The notes: a model not told the origin generated them from the letters alone. DNA of 64,000 nucleotides from Streptomyces chartreusis NRRL 3882 (GCF_900236475.1 NZ_LT963352.1:5068001-5132000), one strand, 5' to 3'; positions 49,756 through 59,065 are shown, numbered from the stretch's first letter. Numbers and translations are program-made.

Positions 49756-50894
49756 GTGGGGGTGCCGTTCTGTTCGAGGGCGGCGGGATGCGGGATGCGG
49801 GCGGCCAGCCGCCAGCTGCCGGCCCCGCCGGGCCCGGCGTGCAGGTGGCCGCCGAGGGCGGTGACGCGCTCGCGCAGGCCGACCAGCCCGAAGCCGGAGG
49901 CGACGGCGTGTGCGGCCGGGCTTCCGGGGGCGTTGGTGACCTCCACGGTGGTGGCGGGCGGCCGGTAGCTGAGCCGGATGCGCACCGGGGCGCCTCCGGC
50001 GTGCTTACGGGCGTTCGTCAGTGCTTCCTGGACGAGCCGGTGGACGGCCAGCCGGTGCGCGGCGGGCGCCTCCTCGGGCCGGCCGTCGACCCGCAGCTCG
50101 GCCTGCTGCCCCGCCGCCCGCGCCTGCTCGACCAGTGCGGCCACATCCCGCAGGACGGGGACGGGAGCGGCCTCGGCGGGCTCGCAGCCGTGGTCGCGCA
50201 GGGCTCCGAGGACGTCGCGGAGGTCCGCCAGGGCCTCGGTGGATGCGGTGCGCAGCAGGGCGAGGCGTTCCACGACCGGTGCGGGCAACTGCTCGTCGCG
50301 GGTGGCGAGGACGCCGGTGTGCAGCGCGATCAGGCTCAGGCGGTGGGCCAGTACGTCGTGCATCTCCGCGGCGATCCGGGACCGCTCGGCGGTCCGGGCG
50401 GCCTCCTCGCGCAACGCCCGCTCGATCCGCAGATGCTCGACCTGGTCGCCCAGCGCCTTCAGCAGCCGGCGGCGGCTGCCCACCCACAGCCCGGCCACCA
50501 GGGCCAGCAGCACGAACAGGGTGGAGCCGTACTGCTGCGGGGTCCACAGCGAGATCGCCGGCGGGATGAGCAGGTTGGCGCCCAGCGCTGCCGCGGCGCA
50601 GCCCACCGCGACCCGGACGCGCCGGTGCGCCGCCAGGTCGAACAGCGCGACGAGCAGCAGCGGCAGCAGCGGCCATCCCCACAGCCCGGTCGCCGCGGTG
50701 GCCGGCACGGCGGAGGCGTACCAGGGCCACCGGCGCACCAGCAGGGCCGCTCCGCACGGCACCGCCGTGACGGCGGCCGGTGTGACGTACCGGCCGTCGG
50801 CGGTGGAGGCGCTGTTCAGCACGGCGAGGGCGGTCAGCAGCACGACCAGGCACCAGCGCCCGTACGTGCCCCACGGCAGGCTCACTCTCCGCAT
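49752..50894 (-). CDS. Sensor histidine kinase (NarL/DesK-type, HisKA_3)
   Basis: This 380-residue kinase has about five transmembrane segments in the first 150 residues, with almost no extracytoplasmic loops, indicating intramembrane sensing. The HisKA_3 motif is ERSRIAAEMHDVLAHRLSLIALH with the phospho-His. The HATPase part shows LVQEALTNARKHAGGAPVRIRL and SGFGLVGLRERVTALGGHL. ATG 50894 was chosen over GTG 50897. It is transcribed with the response regulator, divergently from the methyltransferase/DedA pair. Confidence 0.93.
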   Translation of the reverse strand: MRRVSLPWGTYGRWCLVVLLTALAVLNSASTADGRYVTPAAVTAVPCGAALLVRRWPWYASAVPATAATGLWGWPLLPLLLVALFDLAAHRRVRVAVGCAAAALGANLLIPPAISLWTPQQYGSTLFVLLALVAGLWVGSRRRLLKALGDQVEHLRIERALREEAARTAERSRIAAEMHDVLAHRLSLIALHTGVLATRDEQLPAPVVERLALLRTASTEALADLRDVLGALRDHGCEPAEAAPVPVLRDVAALVEQARAAGQQAELRVDGRPEEAPAAHRLAVHRLVQEALTNARKHAGGAPVRIRLSYRPPATTVEVTNAPGSPAAHAVASGFGLVGLRERVTALGGHLHAGPGGAGSWRLAARIPHPAALEQNGTPT

Positions 50895-51029
50895 CACGCC
50901 CCGGATCCTAGGCGGAGCGGGCCCCTCCGGCCTCCGACCTCGGTCGCCCTCGACCCCCTACTTTCGTAGGGGAAGGCCGCCGCACAACGATGGATTTCCG
51001 GGCGCGGACTGCTTCCTAGCGTCGAAACC

Positions 51030-51728
51030 ATGGATTCCCGAACCATGGACTGGACGTTCCTCACCGAAGCGGCCCGTGACCCGCGCACCACCGGCGCCGT
51101 CGCTCCCAGCGGCAAGGCCCTGGCCCGTGCGCTGACCGATCCGGTGCGCGCCCTCGCGCCCCGGCCGCTGACCGTCCTGGAGGCGGGCGCCGGTACCGGT
51201 GCGGTCACCCGCGCCCTGATCCCGCAGCTGCCACCGGGCAGCCGCCTGGACGTCGTCGAGGCCAACCCCCGCTTCGCCGGCCGGCTGCGCCGCCTGGTCG
51301 ACACGCACCCGCTCCTGGCCGGGGAGCCCGACCGGGTCCGGGTCCACCGCTCCTACGTCGAGGACCTGCCCGGCGAACAGCGCTACGACGTGATCGTCTC
51401 CGGCCTGCCCCTGACCAACTTCACCCCCGGCCAGACCGAAACGATCATGACCCGGTACCTGGAGCTCCTCCACCCCGGCGGCACCCTCACCTACTTCGCC
51501 TACCGGGGCACCCGGCAGGCCCGCACTCTGCTGTCCTGCCGTGCGGAAGCCCGCCGGCACCACGCCGTCGAAAAGGTCATGGCCGCCTACCAACACCGGT
51601 ACGCCACCGGCCGCTGGTCGGTGTGGGCGAACCTGCCTCCGGCCAGGGTCTGGCAGCTGCGGCGCCCGGACCGCGAGGCGCCGGACGGGGCGGACGCGCT
51701 GTACGGCGTCGCCGGAGCCCGCCGGTGA
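51030..51728 (+). CDS. SAM-dependent methyltransferase (phospholipid N-methyltransferase-like)
   Basis: This 232-residue methyltransferase starts DWTFLTEAARDPRTTGAVAPSGKALARAL, the PmtA-type opening, then motif I VLEAGAGTGAVTRALIPQL, LDVVEANPRFAGRLRRLV, and VIVSGLPLTNFTPGQTETIMTRYLELLHPGGTLTYFAY. PmtA-like enzymes methylate phosphatidylethanolamine. The overlap with a DedA membrane protein (GTGA) supports a lipid or membrane role. Confidence 0.9.
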   Translation: MDSRTMDWTFLTEAARDPRTTGAVAPSGKALARALTDPVRALAPRPLTVLEAGAGTGAVTRALIPQLPPGSRLDVVEANPRFAGRLRRLVDTHPLLAGEPDRVRVHRSYVEDLPGEQRYDVIVSGLPLTNFTPGQTETIMTRYLELLHPGGTLTYFAYRGTRQARTLLSCRAEARRHHAVEKVMAAYQHRYATGRWSVWANLPPARVWQLRRPDREAPDGADALYGVAGARR

Positions 51729-52231
51729 CCTTCCCGTCGGACCTCCTCGGCCAGGTTCCCGCCACCGCCGCCTACGCGGTCCTGGCGGCGGCGGTCCTGG
51801 CCGAGTCCGTCCTGCTGGTCGGCGCGTTCGTCCCCACCCTCGGCCTGCTCCTGGCGGCCGGGGCGCTGGCCCGCGCCGGGCAGCTGAGCCTGCCGCTCGT
51901 CGTCGGGGTCACGGCGGGCGCCGCGGTCGCCGGTGACCTGCTCGGCCATCGCACCGGAGCCCTGCTCGGCGACCGTCTGCGCACCGGACGCCTCGGCAGC
52001 CGGGTCCCCGCCACCGCCTGGCGCACCGCCGAGACCCGGATGGACCGCCGCGGCGGACAGGCCGTGTTCCTGGCCCGGTTCGTCCCCGTGCTCCGCACGC
52101 TCACCCCGCACCTCGCGGGCGCCACCCGCCTGCCCTACCACCGCATCGCGCCCTACAGCGCGGTCGCCGCCCTGCTGTGGGCCACCGCCGAGGCCGGCAC
52201 CGGCTATGCGGCGCTCGCGACGGTCACCTGA
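51725..52231 (+). CDS. DedA-family membrane protein
   Basis: This 168-residue membrane protein of the DedA/VTT (SNARE-associated) family starts LGQVPATAAYAVLAAAVLAESVLLVGAFVPTLGLLLAAGALARAG and carries the DedA hallmark FLARFVPVLRTLTPHLAGATRLPYHRIAPYSAVAALLW. DedA proteins scramble polyprenyl phosphates or phospholipids across the membrane. GTG 51725 overlaps the stop of the lipid-methyltransferase-like gene, so the two are co-translated. Confidence 0.9.
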   Translation: MTFPSDLLGQVPATAAYAVLAAAVLAESVLLVGAFVPTLGLLLAAGALARAGQLSLPLVVGVTAGAAVAGDLLGHRTGALLGDRLRTGRLGSRVPATAWRTAETRMDRRGGQAVFLARFVPVLRTLTPHLAGATRLPYHRIAPYSAVAALLWATAEAGTGYAALATVT

Positions 52232-52247
52232 GACGGGACGAGGAATG

Positions 52248-52259
52248 CCGACCGGTCGG
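52248..52259. promoter_or_regulatory. Palindrome CCGACCGGTCGG upstream of the LLM gene
   Basis: This perfect 12-bp inverted repeat lies 37 bp before the ATG at 52297, a typical spot for a repressor site. The sequence resembles many actinobacterial TetR operators but differs from the 12-site regulon motif. Confidence 0.45.
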
Positions 52260-52296
52260 TATGGACAGTCGAGTCGACCTCGGGTACAGATGAGTC

Positions 52297-53151
52297 ATGC
52301 GCATCGCCGTAACGATCTTCCTCACCGACGAGACGATCACTCCGACCCGGCTCGCACGTGAGCTGGAGGACCGCGGTTTCGCCGGGTTGTACCTGCCCGA
52401 GCACACGCACATCCCCGTCGAGCGGACCACCCCGTACCCGGCGGGCGGCGAGCTGCCGCGCGAGTACGGCCGTACGCTCGACCCGTTCGTGGCGCTCGGC
52501 CAGGCCGCCGCCGTCACCGAGCGGCTCGGGCTCGGCACGGGCATCACGCTCGTCGCCCAGCACGACCCGATCGACCTGGCCAAGCAGGTCGCGACCGTCG
52601 ACCACCTGTCCGGCGGCCGGTTCACGCTCGGGCTCGGCTTCGGCTGGAACGTCGAGGAGGCCGCCGACCACGGCGTACGGTGGGGCACCCGGCGCGAGCT
52701 GGTCCGGGACCGGATGGCGCTGATGCGGGCGCTGTGGTCGGAGCAACCGGTCGCGTACGGGGGGGAGTTCGGCAGCGTCCGGGCCAGTCACGCGCATCCC
52801 AAGCCACTCCAGAAGCCGCGCGGCCCGGTCGTCGGACCGCGCACCCTCCTCGGCGGGGCCGCCGGGCCCAAGCTGTTCGCCCACATCCGCGAGTACGCCG
52901 ACGGCTGGCTGCCCATCGGCGGGCGCGGCCTGTCCGAGTCCCTGCCGCTGCTGCGGACCGCGTGGACCGACGCGGGCCGCGACCCCGAGGCCCTGCACGT
53001 CGTCCCGTACGCCGTCCACCTGAACCCGGGCAAGCTGGCCCACTACGCGGACCTGGGCATCGAGGAGGTCGTGGCGCAACTGCCGCCGGCGGGCGAGGCG
53101 GAGGTGCTGAAGGCGCTGGACCACCTTGCGGAGTACGTGTCCGGCTCCTGA
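52297..53151 (+). CDS. LLM-class F420-dependent oxidoreductase
   Basis: This 284-residue luciferase-like barrel has RIAVTIFLTDETITPTRLARELEDRGFAGLYLPEHTHIP, GTGITLVAQHDPIDLAKQVATVDHLSGGRFTLGLGFGWNVEEAADHG and ADGWLPIGGRGLSESLPLLRTAW. The EHTHIP and GxGFGWN segments are typical of the F420-dependent branch in mycobacteria and Streptomyces. It lies just upstream of fbiC, which makes the F420 precursor FO, strengthening the F420 assignment. The substrate is unknown. Confidence 0.9.
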   Translation: MRIAVTIFLTDETITPTRLARELEDRGFAGLYLPEHTHIPVERTTPYPAGGELPREYGRTLDPFVALGQAAAVTERLGLGTGITLVAQHDPIDLAKQVATVDHLSGGRFTLGLGFGWNVEEAADHGVRWGTRRELVRDRMALMRALWSEQPVAYGGEFGSVRASHAHPKPLQKPRGPVVGPRTLLGGAAGPKLFAHIREYADGWLPIGGRGLSESLPLLRTAWTDAGRDPEALHVVPYAVHLNPGKLAHYADLGIEEVVAQLPPAGEAEVLKALDHLAEYVSGS

Positions 53152-53163
53152 TAAGAGAGAGCC

Positions 53164-53370
53164 ATGAGAATCGCTTGGTTATCGTGGCTCTTCCGTCACT
53201 TCAACGAATACGGCTACAGCCAGGGGCTGTTGCGCGCCGCGATCGGCACGCTGGCCGTGCTCGTGACCGCCGCGCTGGTCTGGTTCGCCCTGCACCGCAA
53301 CAGGCCGGCCGCCGTCATCGCCGCCGGCCTCACATCCGCCCTGGGCATCGGGTGGCTGGCCTTCCACTGA
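53164..53370 (+). CDS. Small hypothetical membrane protein
   Basis: This 68-residue protein has a short polar N-terminus with several aromatic residues (WLSWLFRHFNEYGYSQG) followed by two hydrophobic helices (LRAAIGTLAVLVTAALVWFAL and AAVIAAGLTSALGIGWLAF). An AGAGAG-like ribosome site lies a few bases before the ATG. It lies between the LLM gene and fbiC, 12 bp after the former, so it may be co-transcribed. I do not recognise the family. Confidence 0.65.
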   Translation: MRIAWLSWLFRHFNEYGYSQGLLRAAIGTLAVLVTAALVWFALHRNRPAAVIAAGLTSALGIGWLAFH

Positions 53371-53401
53371 CGGGTCCCGGCCGAGTTGATCAGGGCGATC
53401 G

Positions 53402-53413
53402 TATGCTCGAAGG
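53402..53413 (+). promoter_or_regulatory. Possible leaderless promoter of fbiC
   Basis: A -10-like TATGCT (53402-53407) lies 6 bp before the fbiC ATG, with no proper Shine-Dalgarno (only AAGG touching the ATG). This spacing is typical of leaderless actinobacterial genes. The -35 region is not clear. Confidence 0.35.
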
Positions 53414-55999
53414 ATGACGACTTCCGCGACCTCCGGAACCGGCCCCACCGAGAACTCCATGCGTCGCGCCCTGAAACGGGCGAGGGACGGCGTCTCCCTC
53501 GACGTCGCCGAGGCGGCCGTCCTGCTCCAGGCCCGGGGCGCGCACCTGGAGGACCTGGCCGCCTCGGCCGCCCGGGTGCGGGACGCCGGCCTGGAGGCGG
53601 CCGGCCGGCCCGGTGTCATCACGTACTCGAAGAGCGTCTTCATCCCGCTGACCCGGTTGTGCCGGGACAAGTGCCACTACTGCACGTTCGTCACCGTCCC
53701 GGGCAAGCTGCGCCGCGACGGGCACGGGATGTTCATGTCCCCCGACGAGGTCCTGGACATCGCCCGCAAGGGCGCCGCCCTGGGCTGCAAGGAAGCCCTC
53801 ATCACCCTCGGCGACAAGCCCGAGGACCGCTGGCCCGAGGCGCGCGAGTGGCTCGACGCGCACGGCTACGACGACACCATCGCCTACGTCCGCGCCATCT
53901 CCATCCGCATCCTGGAGGAGACAGGCCTGCTTCCCCATCTGAACCCGGGCGTCATGTCCTGGACCGACTTCCAGCGGCTCAAGCCCGTCGCGCCCAGCAT
54001 GGGCATGATGCTGGAGACGACCGCGACCCGCCTGTGGTCCGAGCCGGGCGGCCCCCACCACGGCTCCCCCGACAAGGAACCGGCCGTCCGCCTGCGCGTC
54101 CTGGAGGACGCCGGCCGCTCCTCCGTCCCCTTCACCTCGGGGATCCTCATAGGCATCGGCGAGACCCACGAGGAGCGCGCCGAGTCCCTGTTCGCGCTGC
54201 GGAAGGTGTCCCGGGCCTACCACGGCGTCCAGGAGCTGATCATCCAGAACTTCCGCGCCAAGCCGGACACCGCGATGCGCGGCATGCCCGACGCGGAACT
54301 GGACGAACTGGTCGCCACGGTGGCCGTCGCCCGCCTGCTCATGGGCCCCTCGGGCTGTATCCAGGCCCCGCCCAACCTCGTCGACGACGAGTACGAGCGG
54401 CTGATCGGCGCCGGCATCGACGACTGGGGCGGGGTGTCCCCGCTGACCATCGACCACGTCAACCCCGAGCGGCCCTGGCCGCAGATCGACCAGCTCGCCG
54501 AGAAGTCCCGGGCCGCCGGTTTCGAACTCCGCGAACGACTCTGCGTGTACCCCGAGTTCGTACGGCGCGGTGAGCCCTGGCTGGACCCGCGGCTGCGCCC
54601 GCACGTGGCCGCGCTGGCCGACCCGGAGACCGGCCTGGCCCGCCCCGAGGCCCTTCCGCGAGGTCTGCCGTGGCAGGAGCCGGAGGAGGTCTTCGTCGCT
54701 TCCGGCCGCACCGACCTGCACACGTCGATCGACTCCGAGGGCCGTACCTCGGACCGCCGGGACGACTTCGACGAGGTGTACGGCGACTGGGGCGCCCTGC
54801 GCGAGGCCGCCGCCCCGGGCATGGCACCCGAGCGCATCGACACCGACGTACGGCAGGCCCTGCGCACCGCGGCCGACGACCCGACCAGGCTCAGCGACGA
54901 CGAGGCGCTGGCCCTGCTGCACGCGGACGGCCCGGCCCTGGACGCCCTCGCGCGGGTCGCCGACGACGTACGGAAGTCGGCCGTCGGTGACGACGTCACC
55001 TACATCGTCACCCGCAACATCAACTTCACCAACGTCTGTTACACGGGCTGCCGTTTCTGCGCCTTCGCCCAGCGCCGCACCGACGCCGACGCCTACACCC
55101 TCTCCCTGGACCAGGTCGCCGACCGGGCGCAGCAGGCCTGGGACGTCGGCGCGGTGGAGGTCTGCATGCAGGGCGGCATCCACCCGGACCTGCCCGGCAC
55201 GGCGTACTTCGACATCGCGCGGGCGGTGAAGGAGCGCGTCCCGGGCATGCACGTGCACGCCTTCTCGCCGATGGAGGTCGTCAACGGCGCGGCCCGTACC
55301 GGCATGTCCGTCCGCGAGTGGCTGACGGCGGCCAAGGAGGCCGGCCTGGACACCATCCCGGGCACGGCAGCCGAGATCCTCGACGACGAGGTCCGCTGGA
55401 TCCTGACCAAGGGCAAGCTGCCCGCGGCGGAGTGGATCGAGGTCGTGACGACGGCGCACGAGCTGGGCATCCGGTCGAGCTCGACGATGATGTACGGGCA
55501 TGTGGACCAGCCCCGGCACTGGCTCGGGCACCTGCGCACCCTGGCCGGCATCCAGCAGCGCACCGGCGGTTTCACCGAGTTCGTGACGCTGCCGTTCGTG
55601 CACACCAACGCGCCCGTGTACCTGGCGGGGATCGCCCGGCCCGGCCCGACCATGCGGGACAACCGCGCGGTCACGGCCATGGCCCGGCTGCTGCTGCACC
55701 CGTACATCCCCAACATCCAGACCAGCTGGGTGAAGCTGGGCACCGAGGGCGCGGCGGAGATGCTCCGCTCGGGCGCCAACGACCTCGGCGGGACGCTCAT
55801 GGAGGAGACGATCTCCCGGATGGCGGGCTCGTCGTACGGCTCGTACAAGTCGGTCAAGGACCTCATCGCGGTGGCCGACGCCGCGGGCCGCCCGGCGAGG
55901 CCCCGGAACACCCTGTACGGGGAGGTCCCACAGGAGCGGCAGCGGGCGGCGCGGGCGTCGGACGGACACCTGCCGGAGCTGCTGCCGGTGCTGGACTGA
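53414..55999 (+). CDS. fbiC: Bifunctional FO synthase (7,8-didemethyl-8-hydroxy-5-deazariboflavin synthase)
   Basis: This 861-residue protein fuses CofG- and CofH-type radical-SAM enzymes that join a ribityl-diaminouracil to tyrosine to form FO, the deazaflavin head of coenzyme F420. Two CxxxCxxC iron-sulfur motifs are present: C83/C87/C90 (CRDKCHYC) in the CofG half and C542/C546/C549 (CYTGCRFC) in the CofH half. The length and order match the actinobacterial fused form. It follows an F420-type luciferase-like gene and a small membrane protein. Confidence 0.97.
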   Translation: MTTSATSGTGPTENSMRRALKRARDGVSLDVAEAAVLLQARGAHLEDLAASAARVRDAGLEAAGRPGVITYSKSVFIPLTRLCRDKCHYCTFVTVPGKLRRDGHGMFMSPDEVLDIARKGAALGCKEALITLGDKPEDRWPEAREWLDAHGYDDTIAYVRAISIRILEETGLLPHLNPGVMSWTDFQRLKPVAPSMGMMLETTATRLWSEPGGPHHGSPDKEPAVRLRVLEDAGRSSVPFTSGILIGIGETHEERAESLFALRKVSRAYHGVQELIIQNFRAKPDTAMRGMPDAELDELVATVAVARLLMGPSGCIQAPPNLVDDEYERLIGAGIDDWGGVSPLTIDHVNPERPWPQIDQLAEKSRAAGFELRERLCVYPEFVRRGEPWLDPRLRPHVAALADPETGLARPEALPRGLPWQEPEEVFVASGRTDLHTSIDSEGRTSDRRDDFDEVYGDWGALREAAAPGMAPERIDTDVRQALRTAADDPTRLSDDEALALLHADGPALDALARVADDVRKSAVGDDVTYIVTRNINFTNVCYTGCRFCAFAQRRTDADAYTLSLDQVADRAQQAWDVGAVEVCMQGGIHPDLPGTAYFDIARAVKERVPGMHVHAFSPMEVVNGAARTGMSVREWLTAAKEAGLDTIPGTAAEILDDEVRWILTKGKLPAAEWIEVVTTAHELGIRSSSTMMYGHVDQPRHWLGHLRTLAGIQQRTGGFTEFVTLPFVHTNAPVYLAGIARPGPTMRDNRAVTAMARLLLHPYIPNIQTSWVKLGTEGAAEMLRSGANDLGGTLMEETISRMAGSSYGSYKSVKDLIAVADAAGRPARPRNTLYGEVPQERQRAARASDGHLPELLPVLD

Positions 56000-56011
56000 G
56001 CGGCCGGCCGG

Positions 56012-57421
56012 CTACTGGCCCCCGGCGTCCGCAGGCTGACGTGCCGTCACGGCGCGGTCGGCGGTGGCGCCGGGGGGTGCCGGTCGTGGGGGAGGCGTGC
56101 GCCGCCCGAGCCAGAGCAGCAGGAGGCCGAGGGAGCAGGCGATGACCGGCCAGTAGAGGTAGCGGAAGTTCGTCGCGGGCATGATCGGCAGATAGCCGAG
56201 GATGTAGGCCGCCGAGCTGATGCCCAGCGCCCGGACCGGCATCGCGAAGGCGCCCTTGCCGGGGCGGATCGCGAGCACCAGCGCGACGGCCAGCCAGAAC
56301 CAGCCCCGGAACAGCCACCGCACGTCCGTGACCATGCCGGTGACGTACGTGTCGAGCATGTCCTCCAGCCGGGGGTGCGCCACCTCGATGCCCAGGTCGT
56401 TGCGGCTGACCCCCGCCTTGTACGGGTAGTCGGTCTCGAACAGCAGACCCGCGAAGAGCCGCAGCCGGTACTGGAGATAGTGCGGCACATGCCCGCTCAT
56501 CTCGCGCAGCCACAGGGACGTGATCTCGCCGGAGTCCCCGCGCAGCCCGTCCGCGGGGCGCTGGTAACAGGCCCAGTAGGCGTCCGACAGGGCGCCGACG
56601 CGCCGGCACTCCCGCGCCGCGGCCACGAGGCGGTCGCGCAGCTCGGGTGACACGTCCGCCGTGCGGAGCTCCTCCACCTTCAGTACGTGGACCAGGTCGT
56701 CGAGCATGATCTGCGCGCCCTGTTTCGTCTGGAGGGGCCGCGCGAACAGGGAGATGGCGGCGGCCGGCACGACGAGGGCCGCCACGAGCGCCGCCGTGCA
56801 CGTCACCCACGTACGGCGTCCGGGGGCGCGCCACAGGGCGAGGACCAGCATGACGAAGACGGGGATCGCGGCGACGAAGGCGTTCTTGCGCACCAGCATG
56901 GCGTACGCGAGGAACAGCACGCCCAGCCAGAGCAGCCCCCACCGCACGGCGGGCCGGGTGCGGCCGTCCCGCAGCCGCAGCCCGGTCAGGGCGACCGCAC
57001 ACGCGGCGAGCAGCGCGAACGCCGCGTGGACGTCCTTCCACACCACACCGACGAACGTCAGTACGAAGGGGGTCAGTCCGAGCCCCAGCACGGCGAGCGA
57101 ACCGGCCCGGCTTTCCGTCAGCTCCCAGACGCACCAGGTCAGCACCCAGAGCGCTCCCCAGAGGACGACGGACTGGAGGACGGCCATGGACGCGAACGAG
57201 CCGGTCACCGCGATGAGCGCCCGCCACACCAGGCTCAGCACGGGCGGATGCCAGTCGGTCAGGGGCGTCTTGCCCTCGGCCTGCCGGAGCTGGTCGAGGC
57301 TGTCGGGACTCAGATAGCCGGGGGCGAAGACGAGGATCGTGCCCAGACAGCAGAGCGCGGCGACGGCGGCCAGTCCCCAGACCCAGCGCAGCGCACGCGA
57401 CAGCCATGGCATTTGTCCCAT
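56012..57421 (-). CDS. Polytopic membrane protein, GT-C-like glycosyltransferase candidate
   Basis: This 469-residue protein has about 11 hydrophobic segments. The first periplasmic loop contains APGYLSPDSLDQLRQAEGKTPLTDWHPPVLSLVW, whose acidic and DWHPP residues match GT-C enzymes that use polyprenyl-phosphate sugars. A second extracytoplasmic loop (about 235-345) is soluble. A GtrA and a polyprenol-type GT2 lie just upstream, which supports a role in transferring lipid-linked sugars outside the membrane. The start could be ATG 57421 or the ATG three codons later. Confidence 0.82.
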   Translation of the reverse strand: MGQMPWLSRALRWVWGLAAVAALCCLGTILVFAPGYLSPDSLDQLRQAEGKTPLTDWHPPVLSLVWRALIAVTGSFASMAVLQSVVLWGALWVLTWCVWELTESRAGSLAVLGLGLTPFVLTFVGVVWKDVHAAFALLAACAVALTGLRLRDGRTRPAVRWGLLWLGVLFLAYAMLVRKNAFVAAIPVFVMLVLALWRAPGRRTWVTCTAALVAALVVPAAAISLFARPLQTKQGAQIMLDDLVHVLKVEELRTADVSPELRDRLVAAARECRRVGALSDAYWACYQRPADGLRGDSGEITSLWLREMSGHVPHYLQYRLRLFAGLLFETDYPYKAGVSRNDLGIEVAHPRLEDMLDTYVTGMVTDVRWLFRGWFWLAVALVLAIRPGKGAFAMPVRALGISSAAYILGYLPIMPATNFRYLYWPVIACSLGLLLLWLGRRTPPPRPAPPGATADRAVTARQPADAGGQ

Positions 57422-57453
57422 ATGCCGGATGCTAGCGGGTCGGTACCGACGGC

Positions 57454-57924
57454 TCAGGGTGCGACGAAGACGTAGCGCCGGTAGGCGTAGAAGCGGAACA
57501 GGGTCGCGAGCACCCAGCCGAGGATGCGGGCGGTGTTGTCGCTGAGCGGCGAGTCGAGCCCGAGCAGGTGCCGGGACGCGAAGACCGTGCCCGCGGTGAT
57601 GGCGAGACCGACGCCGTTCGCGACGAGGAACAGGCCCAGTTCGCGGGACACCTTCTCGCGGTGCTGGTCGCGGTAGGTCCAGTAGCGGTTTCCGGCCCAG
57701 CTGAAGAGCGCGGCGGCGCCCGTCGCGACGACGGACGCCTGGACGGGGGAGTTCCCCATCGGCCCGTCCTCGGCTCCGCCGGGCAGGCCGAAGACCAGCA
57801 GGTTGTAACCGCCGTTGTCCACGACGAAGGCCAGGGCCCCGACGACCGAGAACTTGGCGGCCTCACGCCAGATACCCCGTACGGCGTCACGGACGGAACG
57901 TGTCACAGAGGCGAGAACCGGCAC
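57454..57924 (-). CDS. GtrA-family membrane protein
   Basis: This 156-residue GtrA-like protein has four transmembrane helices: FSVVGALAFVVDNGGYNLLVF, ASVVATGAAALFSWAGNRYWTY, LGLFLVANGVGLAITAGTVF and ILGWVLATLFRFYAYRRYVF. The N-R-x-W-T-Y and R-F-x-x-Y-R-R-Y-V-F motifs are family hallmarks. GtrA proteins are thought to flip polyprenyl-phosphate sugars. It is 32 bp upstream of the GT-C-like gene and divergent from the GT2, forming a glycosylation set. Confidence 0.92.
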   Translation of the reverse strand: MPVLASVTRSVRDAVRGIWREAAKFSVVGALAFVVDNGGYNLLVFGLPGGAEDGPMGNSPVQASVVATGAAALFSWAGNRYWTYRDQHREKVSRELGLFLVANGVGLAITAGTVFASRHLLGLDSPLSDNTARILGWVLATLFRFYAYRRYVFVAP

Positions 57925-58029
57925 AGAGCGAGCGTAGCCACACGGCGCGCCCCCGCCTCACGGACGCGCTCATATCGCATGATTTACCCATATAGGAATC
58001 TCGACACCGGCTCAGATGAGGAGTGGCGA

Positions 58030-59028
58030 GTGGTCGTGGAACCGACGATCGCGTGCGTCGTGCCGTGCCACAACGAGGAGGCGGCCGTCGGCAAGGTGGT
58101 CCGCGACCTGCGCGCGGCCCTTCCCGAGGCCCTCGTCTACGTCTACGACAACGCCTCCACCGACCGCACCGCGCAGGTCGCCCGTGCGGCGGGCGCGATC
58201 GTCCGGCAGGAGTCCCGCAAGGGCAAGGGCAACGTCATCCGCCGCGCCTTCGCCGACGTCGACGCCGACGCCCTGCTCATCATCGACGGCGACGACACCT
58301 ACGACGCCTCGCGCGCCCGGGACATGGTGGACGTGCTCTTCGAAGGGCCGTACGACCAGGTCGTCGGCGCCCGCCGGGTGACGGACGACGGGGCCTACCG
58401 GACGGGGCACGCGGTCGGCAACAAGCTGCTCACCGGGGCCGTGCGGTCCCTGTTCGGCAACGACGTGACCGACATGCTCAGCGGCTACCGGGTCTTCTCA
58501 CGCCGCTTCGTGAAGTCCTTCCCCGCGCTGGCCCGGGAGTTCGAGACCGAGACCGAGATGACGATCCACGCCCTCCACCTCCGTCTCCCCACGGCGGAGG
58601 TCGTCGTGGACTACCGGGTCCGGCCCGCCGGCGGCGAGAGCAAGCTGCGCACCTACCGGGACGGCTGGCGCATCCTGCGGGTCATCCTCGACCTGGCGCG
58701 CCGGGAGCGCCCCTCCCTCGTCCACACGGTGATCGCCGGTGTCCTGGCCCTGGTCTCGGTCATCCTCGGCATCCCCGTGATCGCCGACTTCGTCCGCACC
58801 GGCACGGTGCCCCGCGTCCCCACGGCGATCCTGGCCGCCGCGATCATGACCATCGCCGCGCTCGTCCTGCTCGTGGGCTACATCCTCGAGTCGCTCACGC
58901 ACATGCGGCAGGAGCAGACCCGGCTCGTGCACCTCGCGTATCCGGCCCCCGCCCGCACCCCTCGCTACACCGCCCACGGAGTCGGCACCGGCCCCGTACC
59001 GGTCCGGAAAACCGCCGACGGCCCCTGA
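58030..59028 (+). CDS. Family 2 glycosyltransferase, polyprenyl-phosphate sugar synthase type
   Basis: This 332-residue GT-A fold has IACVVPCHNEEAAVGKVVRDL, YVYDNASTDRTAQVARAAGA, the DxD-type IIDGDDTYDASRARDMV and TDMLSGYRVFSRRFVKSFP. Two C-terminal membrane helices follow (VIAGVLALVSVILGIPVIADF and ILAAAIMTIAALVLLVGYILE). It resembles DPM1/ArnC/GtrB enzymes that load a sugar onto polyprenyl phosphate, the substrate GtrA would flip. GTG 58030 has GAGGAG 6 bp upstream; ATG 57979 is in frame but lacks one. Confidence 0.9.
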   Translation: MVVEPTIACVVPCHNEEAAVGKVVRDLRAALPEALVYVYDNASTDRTAQVARAAGAIVRQESRKGKGNVIRRAFADVDADALLIIDGDDTYDASRARDMVDVLFEGPYDQVVGARRVTDDGAYRTGHAVGNKLLTGAVRSLFGNDVTDMLSGYRVFSRRFVKSFPALAREFETETEMTIHALHLRLPTAEVVVDYRVRPAGGESKLRTYRDGWRILRVILDLARRERPSLVHTVIAGVLALVSVILGIPVIADFVRTGTVPRVPTAILAAAIMTIAALVLLVGYILESLTHMRQEQTRLVHLAYPAPARTPRYTAHGVGTGPVPVRKTADGP

Positions 59029-59065
59029 GCCGTCCGGGGGGAAGCGGGCTCGCAGTACGATGATC

